From Ralstonia sp. RRA (GTDB lineage Bacteria > Pseudomonadota > Gammaproteobacteria > Burkholderiales > Burkholderiaceae), in NCBI RefSeq assembly GCF_037023145.1, contig NZ_CP146091.1, forward strand, positions 124,001 to 188,000: a DNA stretch of 64,000 bases, written 5' to 3'. The translations under genes and the position numbers were made by a program. The notes beneath the pieces were generated by a model. The model was not told the origin of the DNA, ran no database searches, and saw only the letters and a list, made by a program, of their open reading frames with translations. Below, in pieces: positions 25,158 through 36,177 of the stretch. The first letter of the stretch is position 1, and the number at the start of each line of letters is the position of its first letter.

Positions 25158-26930
25158 ATGCGCAAAGACACGGTTTCCATCGGCGGTGCCAGTGGGTTCT
25201 GGGGCGACAGTGTTACCGGGCCGATGCAACTGGTCGCCTCCGGTCGCATCGACTTCCTCGTCTTCGATTACCTAGCCGAACTGACCATGTCGCTGCTGGC
25301 CAGCGCGCGCATGAAGAACGCCGAGCTGGGTTATGCGACCGACTTCGTGAGCGTGGCGATGCGTGCGGTGCTCAAGGACGCGCTGGCGCAGAACATCCGC
25401 ATCATCGCCAACGCGGGCGGCGTGAACCCGCGCGGGTGTGCAACCGCGCTGCAAGCCCTGGCCGATGAGCTGGGCGTGAGCGTGCGCATTGCCGTGGTGG
25501 AGGGCGACGACGTGATGCCGTTGCTGCCCGCGCTGCGCGACGAAGGCGTGCGCGAGCTGCAAAGCGGCCGTCCGCTGCCCGACAAGGTGGTGAGCGCCAA
25601 TGTGTACTTGGGCGCCTTGCCGATCAAGGCGGCGCTCGATGCCGGCGCGCAGGTGGTCATCACCGGACGATGTGTCGACAGCGCGGTCACGCTCGGCGCG
25701 TTGATGCATACGTTCGACTGGCCGGCGGATGACTACGACCGGCTCGCCGCCGGCAGCCTCGCCGGACACATCCTCGAATGCGGCTGCCAGGGGGCCGGAG
25801 GTTTGCACACCGACTGGGAATCCGTGCCCGACTGGGCGCACAGCGGCTACCCCATCGTCGAGTGTCGTGGCGATGGCAGCTTTGTCGTCAGCAAGCCGGA
25901 AGGCACCGGCGGGTTGGTGATGCCTGCCACGGTGGGTGAGCAGTTGCTGTACGAGATCGGCGACCCTGCGCGCTATGTACTGCCCGATGTCGTCTGCGAT
26001 TTCACACAGGTGACGATGACGCAGGCCGGCGAGCACCGCGTTGCAGTGCAGGGTGCGCGCGGCCGTGCCCCCACACCCGACTACAAGGTGAGCGCCACCT
26101 ACGCCGACGGCTACCGCGCCACTGGTCAGCTCACCATCGTCGGCATCGATGCAGACCGCAAGGCGCATCGCACAGCCGAGGCGATCCTGGAACGCACGCG
26201 CGGCCTGTTCCGCAAGCTCGGCCTGCCCGACTACAGCGCCACGCACATCGAGACGCTCGGCTCGGCCTACCTGTTCGGGCCGCATCAACCAAGCGTGCCG
26301 CGTTTTGAATCGGTGATGTGGCTGGCCGTTGCGCACCCGAACAAGCAAGCGCTCGAACTGTTCGCGCGCGAGATCGCGCCGGCCGGCACATCGTGGGCAC
26401 CTGGCACGACCGGCGCGGGTGGGCGGCCGAGCGTCGTTCCTGCCGTCAAGCAATACGCTTTCCTGATCGACAAGGCACGCGTGCAGCCGCGCGTGACCTT
26501 GCTCGGCGGCGAGAGCTTCGATGTGGCTGTACCGACGGGCGGCGCGCCATTGGAAGCCTCAACCGCCGCGACGGTGACGGACGCACTGCCGAGCGGCCCA
26601 ACACGTGAAGTCCCGCTCATCGAACTCGCCTACGCTCGTAGCGGTGACAAGGGCGACACCTCCAACATCGGCGTCATCGCACGCCGGCCGGAAGACCTGC
26701 CGCTGCTGCGCGCACAGCTGACTGAGGACGCCGTAGCCGCTTACCTTGCACACGTTGTGAAGGGTTCCGTGACACGCTACGACCTGCCCGGCATTCACGC
26801 CCTTAACTTTGTCTGCGAGCAGGCGCTGGGCGGCGGTGGCATGGCCTCGCTGCGCAACGACCCGCTAGGCAAGGGCATGGCGCAGGTGCTGTTGACGATG
26901 CCGGTGCGCGTGCCGGTCGATCACCCCTAA
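25158..26930 (+). CDS. atuA: AtuA-like protein (DUF1446)
   Basis: A 590-residue protein starting TVSIGGASGFWGDSV, the AtuA/DUF1446 signature, with RIIANAGGVNPRGCATALQA, VITGRCVDSAVTLGALMHTF and a C-terminal extension from about residue 490 (ELAYARSGDKGDTSNIGVIA) also present in AtuA. AtuA is required for growth of Pseudomonas on citronellol and geraniol, yet its reaction is unknown. The long two-domain form here equals the Pseudomonas type. Genes before and after are within 15 bases. Confidence 0.9.
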   Translation: MRKDTVSIGGASGFWGDSVTGPMQLVASGRIDFLVFDYLAELTMSLLASARMKNAELGYATDFVSVAMRAVLKDALAQNIRIIANAGGVNPRGCATALQALADELGVSVRIAVVEGDDVMPLLPALRDEGVRELQSGRPLPDKVVSANVYLGALPIKAALDAGAQVVITGRCVDSAVTLGALMHTFDWPADDYDRLAAGSLAGHILECGCQGAGGLHTDWESVPDWAHSGYPIVECRGDGSFVVSKPEGTGGLVMPATVGEQLLYEIGDPARYVLPDVVCDFTQVTMTQAGEHRVAVQGARGRAPTPDYKVSATYADGYRATGQLTIVGIDADRKAHRTAEAILERTRGLFRKLGLPDYSATHIETLGSAYLFGPHQPSVPRFESVMWLAVAHPNKQALELFAREIAPAGTSWAPGTTGAGGRPSVVPAVKQYAFLIDKARVQPRVTLLGGESFDVAVPTGGAPLEASTAATVTDALPSGPTREVPLIELAYARSGDKGDTSNIGVIARRPEDLPLLRAQLTEDAVAAYLAHVVKGSVTRYDLPGIHALNFVCEQALGGGGMASLRNDPLGKGMAQVLLTMPVRVPVDHP

Positions 26931-26944
26931 CCGACGAGGCGACC

Positions 26945-28099
26945 ATGTACGCAGGCCTGCTGACGTCCGTGCTCTTCAATGCCGAGCACGACACCTTTCG
27001 CGAGACCGTGCGCCGCTTTGTCGACAAGGCGGTGTTGCCGAACATCGATGCCTGGGAAGAGGCGGAAACCTTTCCGCGCGAGCTGTATCGCGAGGCAGCG
27101 GATCTCGGTTTGCTCGGCATCGGTTTTCCCGAGGAATACGGCGGCACGCCTGCCGACCTGTTCCTCGAACTCGCGATGATCGAAGAGCTGACGCGTGCAG
27201 CCAGCGGTGGTCTGCTCGCTTCGCTGTTCAGCCACACGATCGGCGCGCCGCCCATCGTGGCGGGCGGCTCGGCGGACCTGAAAGCGCGCGTGCTGCCCGA
27301 CATCCTCTCGGGCAAGAAGATCAGCGCGCTGGCCATCACCGAGCCGTCGGGCGGGTCGGATGTCGCCAATCTGACCGCGCGTGCGGTGCGTGATGGTGAT
27401 CACTACATCGTCAACGGCAGCAAGATCTTCATCACCTCGGGCATGCGCGCGGACTACCTGACCGTGGCCGTACGCACGGGCGGACCGGGAGCGGCCGGCA
27501 TCTCCGTGCTGCTGGTGGATGGTGACACGCCAGGCCTGTCGCGCACGCCGCTCAAGAAGATGGGCTGGTGGTGTTCGGATACGGCGCAACTGCATTTCGA
27601 CAACTGTCGTGTGCCGATCGGCAATCTGCTCGGCGCAAAGAACCGCGGCTTCGAGCTTGTCATGCGCAACTTCAACCACGAGCGCCTTGCGTTGGCGATG
27701 CAAGCCTACGGCCTTGCGCGCACGTGCTTGGCGGAAGCAGTGGAATGGGCCAGCCAGCGTGAAACCTTCGGCAAGCGCCTCGTGCAACACCAGGTGGCGC
27801 GGCAGAAGCTGGTGGCGATGGCCACGCGCATTGAAGCCACGCGCGCATTGCTCGAAGACCTGATGCGCCGCATGCAGGCGGGCGAGTCGCCCGTCGCGCA
27901 ACTGTGCATGCTCAAGAACTTCGCCACGCAGAGCCTGCAGTTCTGTGCGGACACCGCTGTGCAACTGCTGGGTGGCATGGGCTTCATGCGCGGCACGAAG
28001 TCGGAGCGGATCTATCGCGAAGTGAAGGTCTACATGATCGGCGGCGGCGCGGAGGAGGTCCTGAGTGATCTCGCTGCCCGCCAGCTTGGTTGGGTTTGA
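26945..28099 (+). CDS. Acyl-CoA dehydrogenase (AtuD-like)
   Basis: A 384-residue flavoprotein with ITEPSGGSDVANLTA (FAD/substrate motif), a WWCSDTAQLHFDNC segment and the C-terminal MGGMGFM region. There is no glutamate at the C-terminal YEG position (the sequence there is MIGGGAEEVL); instead NFNHERLALA places Glu where isovaleryl- and long-chain dehydrogenases keep their base. It should introduce a double bond in an acyl-CoA, in line with citronellyl-CoA dehydrogenase AtuD. It is followed after ten bases by the SDR gene. Confidence 0.87.
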   Translation: MYAGLLTSVLFNAEHDTFRETVRRFVDKAVLPNIDAWEEAETFPRELYREAADLGLLGIGFPEEYGGTPADLFLELAMIEELTRAASGGLLASLFSHTIGAPPIVAGGSADLKARVLPDILSGKKISALAITEPSGGSDVANLTARAVRDGDHYIVNGSKIFITSGMRADYLTVAVRTGGPGAAGISVLLVDGDTPGLSRTPLKKMGWWCSDTAQLHFDNCRVPIGNLLGAKNRGFELVMRNFNHERLALAMQAYGLARTCLAEAVEWASQRETFGKRLVQHQVARQKLVAMATRIEATRALLEDLMRRMQAGESPVAQLCMLKNFATQSLQFCADTAVQLLGGMGFMRGTKSERIYREVKVYMIGGGAEEVLSDLAARQLGWV

Positions 28100-28109
28100 G
28101 GAGACACAC

Positions 28110-28997
28110 ATGTATCGCTCAGTCTTTCGACCGGGACTATTCCTGGGGCAAGTTGCGGTGGTAACGGGTGGCGGCAGCGGCATCGGCCGGTGCACGGCGC
28201 ATGAGCTGGCGTCGCTCGGCGCGGCGGTGGCGCTGGTGGGGCGTAATGCGGACAAGCTCGCTGCCGTGCGCACGGAGATCGTCGAAGCCGGCGGCACCGC
28301 GCACGCCTACGTCTGCAACATCCGCGACGAGGCTGCCGTGCAGGCAACGATCGCGCAGATCCTCGGCGAGCACGGCCGCATCGACGCGCTGGTCAACAAC
28401 GCGGGCGGGCAGTTTCCGTCGCCGCTCAAGGACATCTCCGTCAAGGGTTGGGAGGCGGTCGTGCAGACCAACCTGACCGGTGGCTTCCTGATGGCGCGCG
28501 AGTGCCTGAACCAGGCGATGCAGCAGCGCGGCGGCGCCATCGTCAACATCGTCGCTGACATGTGGGGTGGCATGCCGAACATGGGGCACTCCGGTGCGGC
28601 GCGTGCGGGCATGATCAACTTTACGGAGACGGCCGCGTTCGAATGGGCGCAGTACGGCGTGCGCGTGAATGCGGTAGCGCCGGGCTATGTGGCGTCGTCG
28701 GGCATGGACGCCTATCCGCCGTGGATGGCCGAGACCATCCGCAGCATGCCGCGCACCGTGCCTGCCGGGCGTTTTGCCACCGAGGCGGAGGTGTCGTCGG
28801 CGATCGTGTATCTGCTGTCGGAAGCGGCGGCGTTCATCACGGGCACAACGCTGCGCGTGGACGGTGGCCGGCCCAACGTGCGGCCCGGTACGCCCATGCA
28901 GGCACCGCGTCATGGTGCCGCGCCGTTCAACGGCTTCCACCTGGCCGCCACGCCCAAGGTGCTGCAGGACAAGGAGACCGACGATGCCGGCGCTTGA
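28110..28997 (+). CDS. SDR family oxidoreductase (DECR/PECR-like, AtuG/AtuB position)
   Basis: A 295-residue short-chain dehydrogenase with NAD(P) motif TGGGSGIG (residues 19-26) and LVNNAGGQFPSPL. The catalytic YxxxK is replaced by GHSGAARAGM, as in peroxisomal trans-2-enoyl-CoA and 2,4-dienoyl-CoA reductase relatives, so a classical alcohol dehydrogenase role is unlikely. The C-terminus carries an extra tail (residues 255-295). The ATG at 28110 follows GGAG. It overlaps the carboxylase beta gene by 14 bases. Which Atu SDR it equals is uncertain. Confidence 0.83.
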   Translation: MYRSVFRPGLFLGQVAVVTGGGSGIGRCTAHELASLGAAVALVGRNADKLAAVRTEIVEAGGTAHAYVCNIRDEAAVQATIAQILGEHGRIDALVNNAGGQFPSPLKDISVKGWEAVVQTNLTGGFLMARECLNQAMQQRGGAIVNIVADMWGGMPNMGHSGAARAGMINFTETAAFEWAQYGVRVNAVAPGYVASSGMDAYPPWMAETIRSMPRTVPAGRFATEAEVSSAIVYLLSEAAAFITGTTLRVDGGRPNVRPGTPMQAPRHGAAPFNGFHLAATPKVLQDKETDDAGA

Positions 28998-30603
28998 ATC
29001 GCGCATCGTCCCGCAAAGCGACGCGTACCAGCAGAACCACGCCGCGCTCACGGAACTCGTCGACCAACTGCGCACGCTGGAGAACCGTACGCGCGACAAG
29101 TCCGAAGCCTCGCGTGCGCGTTTCGAGCAGCGCGGGCAACTGCTGCCGCGTGACCGGCTCGGCCGCCTGCTCGATGCCGGTGCACCGTTCCTTGAGCTGT
29201 CCTCGCTGGCCGGCTTCTGCCTGGACCACGCGGACCCGACGCGCTCGATCCCCGGCGGTGGCTTCATCGCCGGCATCGGCTGGGTGAGCGGTGTGCGCGC
29301 CATGATCATCGTGGACGACGCGGGCATCGATGCCGGCGCCGTGCAGCCGATGGGCATCGAAAAATTTCAGCGCGCGCAGGCCATTGCGCTGGAACAGAAG
29401 CTGCCGTTCATTCACCTGGTCGAATCGGCCGGCGCCAACCTGCTGACGTATCGCGTGGAAACCTTCATCCATGGCGGCAGCGGTTTCTACTGGCTTGCGC
29501 GGCTGTCGGCGGCGGGCATTCCGGTGATCAGCGTGGTGCATGGGTCGAGCACGGCGGGCGGGGCGTATATGCCCGGCCTGTCGGACTATGTGGTGATGGT
29601 GCGCGATCGCGCACGCGCGTTCCTTGCCGGTCCGCCGTTGCTCAAGGCCGCCACCGGCGAAATCGCCACCGAAGAGGAACTGGGCGGCGCTGAGATGCAT
29701 GCCACCACCTCGGGCCTCGCTGAGTATCTGGCCGAAGACGATGCGGATGCATTGCGCATCGCACGCGAACTCGTTGCTGCGCTGGGTTGGAATCGCGATG
29801 TGCCGGCGGCTGATCGGACTTATGCACAACCACGCTTCAATGCGGAAGAGTTGCTCGGCATTGCGCTGACCGACCACCGCAAGCCGCTCGACATGCGCGA
29901 GGTGATCGCACGCATTGTCGATGGCTCTGACTTCCTGGAGTTCAAACCGGATTACGGGCCGGGCACAGTCACCGGACATGCCGCCATCTGCGGCATGCAA
30001 GTCGGCATCATCACCAACAACGGTCCGCTGGACCCGGCCGGCGCCACGAAGGTCGTGCACTTCATCCAGGCGTGCTGCCAGTCCGATACGCCGCTGCTGT
30101 ACCTGCAAAACACCACGGGCTTCATCGTCGGCAAGCAGTCCGAGCAGGCGGGCATGATCAAGCACGGCTCGAAGATGATCCAGGCCATGGCCAATGCCAC
30201 CGTGCCACGCATCACCGTGCATTGCGGTGCGTCGTTCGGGGCGGGCAACTACGGCATGTCGGGGCGCGGCTTCTTCCCAGATTTCTGCTTCAGTTGGCCC
30301 AACGCCAAGACCGCCGTGATGGGCGCCGAGCAGGCGGCAGGAACGATGGCCACCGTCATGGCCGCGAGCATGCAGCGCAAGACACAGACCGTCGATCACG
30401 AAGCCATCGAGGCGATGCGCGCCAAGGTGATCGACACGTTCGAGCGGCAGTCCGGCGCGTTCACCGTGTCGGGCCGCCTGCTGGACGACGGCGTGATCGA
30501 CCCACGCGACACGCGCAAGGTGCTGGCCTGCGTGCTGGCCGTGTGCGACGAAGCGCGCAGGCGCACGCTGCACCCCATCCAATTCGGCGTTGCCCGACCG
30601 TAG
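28984..30603 (+). CDS. atuC: Acyl-CoA carboxylase beta subunit (carboxyltransferase, AtuC-like)
   Basis: A 539-residue carboxyltransferase with N-terminal LLPRDRLGRLLDAGAPFLEL, oxyanion loop SSTAGGAYMPGLSDY in the first half and [16 protein letters not shown] with WPNAKTAVMGAEQAAGTMAT in the second. It transfers carboxybiotin-bound CO2 to the acyl group of a methyl-branched enoyl-CoA. Where MccB at 45525 reads HFGRIFYN, this protein reads HGGSGFYW, a smaller side chain at a pocket position, which suits a longer substrate such as geranyl-CoA. Partner: the biotin-carrying subunit at 31809. Confidence 0.87.
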   Translation: MPALESRIVPQSDAYQQNHAALTELVDQLRTLENRTRDKSEASRARFEQRGQLLPRDRLGRLLDAGAPFLELSSLAGFCLDHADPTRSIPGGGFIAGIGWVSGVRAMIIVDDAGIDAGAVQPMGIEKFQRAQAIALEQKLPFIHLVESAGANLLTYRVETFIHGGSGFYWLARLSAAGIPVISVVHGSSTAGGAYMPGLSDYVVMVRDRARAFLAGPPLLKAATGEIATEEELGGAEMHATTSGLAEYLAEDDADALRIARELVAALGWNRDVPAADRTYAQPRFNAEELLGIALTDHRKPLDMREVIARIVDGSDFLEFKPDYGPGTVTGHAAICGMQVGIITNNGPLDPAGATKVVHFIQACCQSDTPLLYLQNTTGFIVGKQSEQAGMIKHGSKMIQAMANATVPRITVHCGASFGAGNYGMSGRGFFPDFCFSWPNAKTAVMGAEQAAGTMATVMAASMQRKTQTVDHEAIEAMRAKVIDTFERQSGAFTVSGRLLDDGVIDPRDTRKVLACVLAVCDEARRRTLHPIQFGVARP

Positions 30604-30647
30604 CGCCATCCCATACGAACAGCCCAGGACTACCGGAGCGAGACACC

Positions 30648-31805
30648 ATGCACTTCACCCACGAACATCAGGAACTGCAGCGCAACCTCAAACGCTTCAT
30701 CGACAGCGACATCAACCCGCACGTCGATGAATGGGAAGCGGCGGAGATGTTCCCCGCCAAGGCGCTCTTCAAGAAGATGGGCGAGCTGGGCTTTCTCGGC
30801 ATTGCCAAGCCGACGGAATTCGGCGGCCTGGGCCTCGACTATTCGTATGCGATGGCGATGGCGGAGACGCTCGGCCACATCCACTGCGGCGGTGTGCCGA
30901 TGGCGATCGGCGTGCAGACCGACATGGCGACGCCCGCGCTGGCGCGTTTCGGCTCCGACGAGCTGCGCGCACAGTTTCTCGCGCCCGCCATCAGCGGCGA
31001 TGCGGTGGCGTGCGTGGGCGTATCGGAGCCGAGCGCCGGTTCCGACGTGGCGGGCATCAAGACCACCGCGCGCAAGGACGGCGACGACTACATCATCAAC
31101 GGCAGCAAGATGTGGATCACCAACAGCCTGCAAGCCGACTGGATGTGCCTGCTGGCCAACACCTCGGACGACCCGGCACACCGCAACAAGTCGCTCATCA
31201 TCGTGCCGATGAATACCAAGGGCGTATCGGTCGGCAAGAAGATCCGCAAGATCGGCATGAACTCGTCGGACACGGGCCTCATCTACTTTGACGACGTGCG
31301 CGTGCCGCAGCGCTATCGCATCGGCGAAGAGGGCAAGGGCTTCACGTACCAGATGCTGCAGTTCCAGGAGGAGCGCATGTGGGCCGCAGCCAGCAGCCTG
31401 CAGACGATGACGATGTGCATCGACAGCACCATCGAGTACGGCCGCGAGCGCAAGCTGTTCGGCGCCAGCCTGCTCGATAACCAATGGGTGCACTTCAAGC
31501 TGGCCGAACTGAAGACCGAGGTGGAGGCGCTGCGTGCGCTCACGTATCGCGCGTGCGATCTCTACATCAACGGGCAGGATGTGACGGAACTCGCATCGAT
31601 GGCCAAGCTCAAGGCCGGGCGCCTCTCGCGCATCGTGCCCGACGCCTGCCTGCAGTTCTGGGGCGGCATGGGCTTCACGTGGGACAACCCGGTCTCGCGT
31701 TTCTACCGCGATGGGCGCCTGGGCTCCATCGGCGGCGGTGCGGACGAGGTGATGCTCGGCATCATCTGCAAGTACATGAACACGCTGCCGGGCAAGAAGG
31801 GCTGA
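30648..31805 (+). CDS. Acyl-CoA dehydrogenase, second of the Atu-type operon
   Basis: A 385-residue acyl-CoA dehydrogenase starting MHFTHEHQELQRNLKRFID, with VGVSEPSAGSDVAGIKTTA and INGSKMWITN. As in the first dehydrogenase of the operon, the base seems to be at the isovaleryl/long-chain position (FQEERMWAA), while the C-terminal stretch is SIGGGADEVML. Having two dehydrogenases fits the need for separate oxidations of a branched terpenoid acid and its shortened products. It ends three bases before the biotin carboxylase gene. Confidence 0.88.
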   Translation: MHFTHEHQELQRNLKRFIDSDINPHVDEWEAAEMFPAKALFKKMGELGFLGIAKPTEFGGLGLDYSYAMAMAETLGHIHCGGVPMAIGVQTDMATPALARFGSDELRAQFLAPAISGDAVACVGVSEPSAGSDVAGIKTTARKDGDDYIINGSKMWITNSLQADWMCLLANTSDDPAHRNKSLIIVPMNTKGVSVGKKIRKIGMNSSDTGLIYFDDVRVPQRYRIGEEGKGFTYQMLQFQEERMWAAASSLQTMTMCIDSTIEYGRERKLFGASLLDNQWVHFKLAELKTEVEALRALTYRACDLYINGQDVTELASMAKLKAGRLSRIVPDACLQFWGGMGFTWDNPVSRFYRDGRLGSIGGGADEVMLGIICKYMNTLPGKKG

Positions 31806-31808
31806 GCG

Positions 31809-33803
<1,995 letters not shown>

Positions 33804-33872
33804 GGGCTGCATCGTCGTTGTTGTCGTCCATCGTTTCGTCGTGCAGTTCATGCGGTCCACAGGAGACGTCCC

Positions 33873-35459
33873 ATGTCCGAAGCCACGCCAGACATCACGC
33901 TTGAAGCCAACCTGCTGAACCGGGTGACGCTGGGCGATACGTTGCATCGCAGCGCACGCAAGTTCGGCGCGAAGGTCGCGCTGGTCGACGGCCCGCGCCG
34001 CATGACGCATGCCCAGCTCAATGCAGACAGCAACCGCTACGCGCATCACCTGCTGGCCAGCGGGCTCAAGCCGGGTGACAAGGTCGCCATGCTTTGCGGC
34101 AACTCGGCGCAGTTCCTGGTGGCGGCTTACGGCATCCTCAAGGCGGGGCTGGTGTGGGTGCCCATCAACGCGATGCTTGGGCCGGACGATGTGCGCTACA
34201 TCCTCGAACATGCCGAAGCGCGGCACATGGTGATCGACGCGGCGCTGTACCCGGTGCTGCGTGACACGCTTGGGGCGCTCGGTCTACCCGCACACCAGTG
34301 TTTTGGCGAACCGGTTGCCGGTGGCCCGCAGACTGTCGAGCAGGCGCTGCAAGGCCACGCCGACACACTGCCCGCCGTGGTGATCGATGACCGCGATCTC
34401 GCGCTCATCATGTACACCAGCGGCACCACGGGCCGGCCCAAGGGCGCGATGCACTCGCACCGCTCCGTGCACGCGGCGCTGATGTCCAACATCGCCGGCC
34501 TGAACCTGAACGAGAAAGACGTGTTCTCGTGCATCCTGCCGATGTTCCACTGCGCTCAGTTTTCGACCGCTGCTTCCGCGATGACGGTGGGCGCCACGCT
34601 CGTCATCCAGCGCGGCTTTGACCCAACGGCGCTGCTCGACGCGATTGCCAACGAGCGCATCACGCAACTGTTCGGCCTGCCGCTCATGTACGCCGCGCTG
34701 CTGCACCATCCGTTGCGTACCCAACGCGATCTCTCCAGCCTGCGCCTATGCCTATACGCGATGGCGCCGATGGCCAAGCCGCTGCTCGAACGGCTGATTG
34801 CTGAGGTCTGCCAGAACTTTGCACTCGGCTCCGGCCAGACCGAAATCTTCCCGATGACGATGTACTTCGCGCCCGACCAGCAACTGCAGCGCACCGGCAA
34901 CTACTGGGGCCAGCCCTGCATGGTCAACGAGGCAGCGGTGATGGACGACCAAGGCAACCTGCTCGGCCCCAACCAACTGGGCGAGATCGTGCACCGCGGC
35001 CCCAACGTCATGCTCGGTTACTACAAGGACCCGCAGGCCACAGCCAATGCGCGCCGCTTCGGCTGGCACCACACGGGTGACCTGGGCATGTGGGACGCCG
35101 ACGGCCAGCTCCAGTTCAAGGACCGCATCAAGGACATGATCAAGACCGGCGGCGAGAACGTGCCCTCGCTCAAGGTGGAAGAGGTACTGCTGCGCCATCC
35201 GGCCGTGGCGAATGCCGCAGTGGTTGGACTGCCGCATGCGCATTGGGTGGAGGCAGTGGCGGCCTTCGTCTGCCTCAAGCCGGATGCGCAGGCGGATGCG
35301 ACAGCGTTGCAGGCACATTGTCGCGAGCATCTCGGCAGCTTTGAAGTGCCTAAGCACATCGCCGTGGTCGACAAGCTGCCCATGACGGCCACCGGCAAGA
35401 TCCAGAAGCACGTGCTGCGCAGCGCCAATCAGACGCTGTTCGAGAGCGATGCCCGTTAA
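33873..35459 (+). CDS. AMP-dependent acyl-CoA synthetase (AtuH-like)
   Basis: A 528-residue adenylate-forming enzyme with the P-loop IMYTSGTTGRPKGAMHSH, the aromatic-acid/fatty-acid motif GSGQTEIFPMT, HTGDLGMWDADG and the C-terminal lysine motif MTATGKIQKHVL. It activates a carboxylic acid to acyl-CoA through an acyl-adenylate, giving the entry substrate for the operon (citronellic or geranic acid in the Atu model). AGGAG supports the ATG. It is the last gene of the operon and is convergent with the TetR gene six bases away. Confidence 0.88.
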   Translation: MSEATPDITLEANLLNRVTLGDTLHRSARKFGAKVALVDGPRRMTHAQLNADSNRYAHHLLASGLKPGDKVAMLCGNSAQFLVAAYGILKAGLVWVPINAMLGPDDVRYILEHAEARHMVIDAALYPVLRDTLGALGLPAHQCFGEPVAGGPQTVEQALQGHADTLPAVVIDDRDLALIMYTSGTTGRPKGAMHSHRSVHAALMSNIAGLNLNEKDVFSCILPMFHCAQFSTAASAMTVGATLVIQRGFDPTALLDAIANERITQLFGLPLMYAALLHHPLRTQRDLSSLRLCLYAMAPMAKPLLERLIAEVCQNFALGSGQTEIFPMTMYFAPDQQLQRTGNYWGQPCMVNEAAVMDDQGNLLGPNQLGEIVHRGPNVMLGYYKDPQATANARRFGWHHTGDLGMWDADGQLQFKDRIKDMIKTGGENVPSLKVEEVLLRHPAVANAAVVGLPHAHWVEAVAAFVCLKPDAQADATALQAHCREHLGSFEVPKHIAVVDKLPMTATGKIQKHVLRSANQTLFESDAR

Positions 35460-35465
35460 GGACGA

Positions 35466-36131
35466 CTAAGCCGCCGGCTGGGGCGGCGTGCGCAGGATGA
35501 AGAGCACCGCCTGATCGGCCAGCGCATCAATGCTGATGCCGGCGCCGGCCTGGTACCACTGCGCCGTCCAGTTGAGCGCGCCGAACATCAGCAGACGGTC
35601 CACCGGCGTTGGTTGCGCCCATTCGCCTGAGGCATGCAGGCGGTCGATGATGCGGTTCCAGATGCCCTCGTAGCGATCCTTGAGCGCGATGATGCGTTCC
35701 TGCGCCTGTGCATCGAGCGAACGCCACTCATACAGCATCACCGGGATGAAGTCCTGGTTGGGCGCGAGGATCGTATAAAGGTGCGCGCGCACCAACTGGC
35801 GCATGGCCTCGCGCGGCGGAAGCCCTTCGACATCGATGGCTTCGATGTCGGCGAGCGCCACCGTCAGGCCGTGCTCGATCACGGCCTGCAGAATGTCCTG
35901 CTTGGTCTTGAAGTGATAGAACCAGCTGCCCGCATGTACACCCGTGGCGGCGGCAATGTCGCGTACCGTGGTGTTGCCATAGCCCTTCTCGCGGAACAGT
36001 CTGGCGGATTGCTCAATCAGTGCGCGACGCAGGCCTTCATTGGCATCCTGCGCAGGGCGGCCGCGCTTGCGGCGCGGTGCATCGGCTTGCGTGGTGGATT
36101 CTGGCGGGTTGGGTGTTGCGGGTGTCGACAT
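35466..36131 (-). CDS. TetR family regulator (AtuR-like candidate)
   Basis: A 221-residue regulator with a basic, Pro-rich leader (residues 1-30, RRKRGRPAQD), the TetR helix-turn-helix GYGNTTVRDIAAATGVHAGS with WFYHFKTKQDIL and a ligand domain. Presumed to repress the adjacent Atu-type operon on binding of an acyl-CoA, as AtuR does in Pseudomonas, but it lies at the far end of the operon and is convergent, so this is inference. The ATG at 36131 was preferred over upstream codons because the product begins as typical family members do. Confidence 0.83.
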   Translation of the reverse strand: MSTPATPNPPESTTQADAPRRKRGRPAQDANEGLRRALIEQSARLFREKGYGNTTVRDIAAATGVHAGSWFYHFKTKQDILQAVIEHGLTVALADIEAIDVEGLPPREAMRQLVRAHLYTILAPNQDFIPVMLYEWRSLDAQAQERIIALKDRYEGIWNRIIDRLHASGEWAQPTPVDRLLMFGALNWTAQWYQAGAGISIDALADQAVLFILRTPPQPAA

Positions 36132-36177
36132 GCCTGGCGAAGAGAAACGGCTTCGCTGCATTGTAGCGACCGGCAGC

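Noticed and set aside
26927..28297. Minus-strand frame opposite the first Atu-type dehydrogenase
   Set aside because: The plus strand encodes a complete acyl-CoA dehydrogenase in a tightly spaced operon; the antisense product has no known motif.
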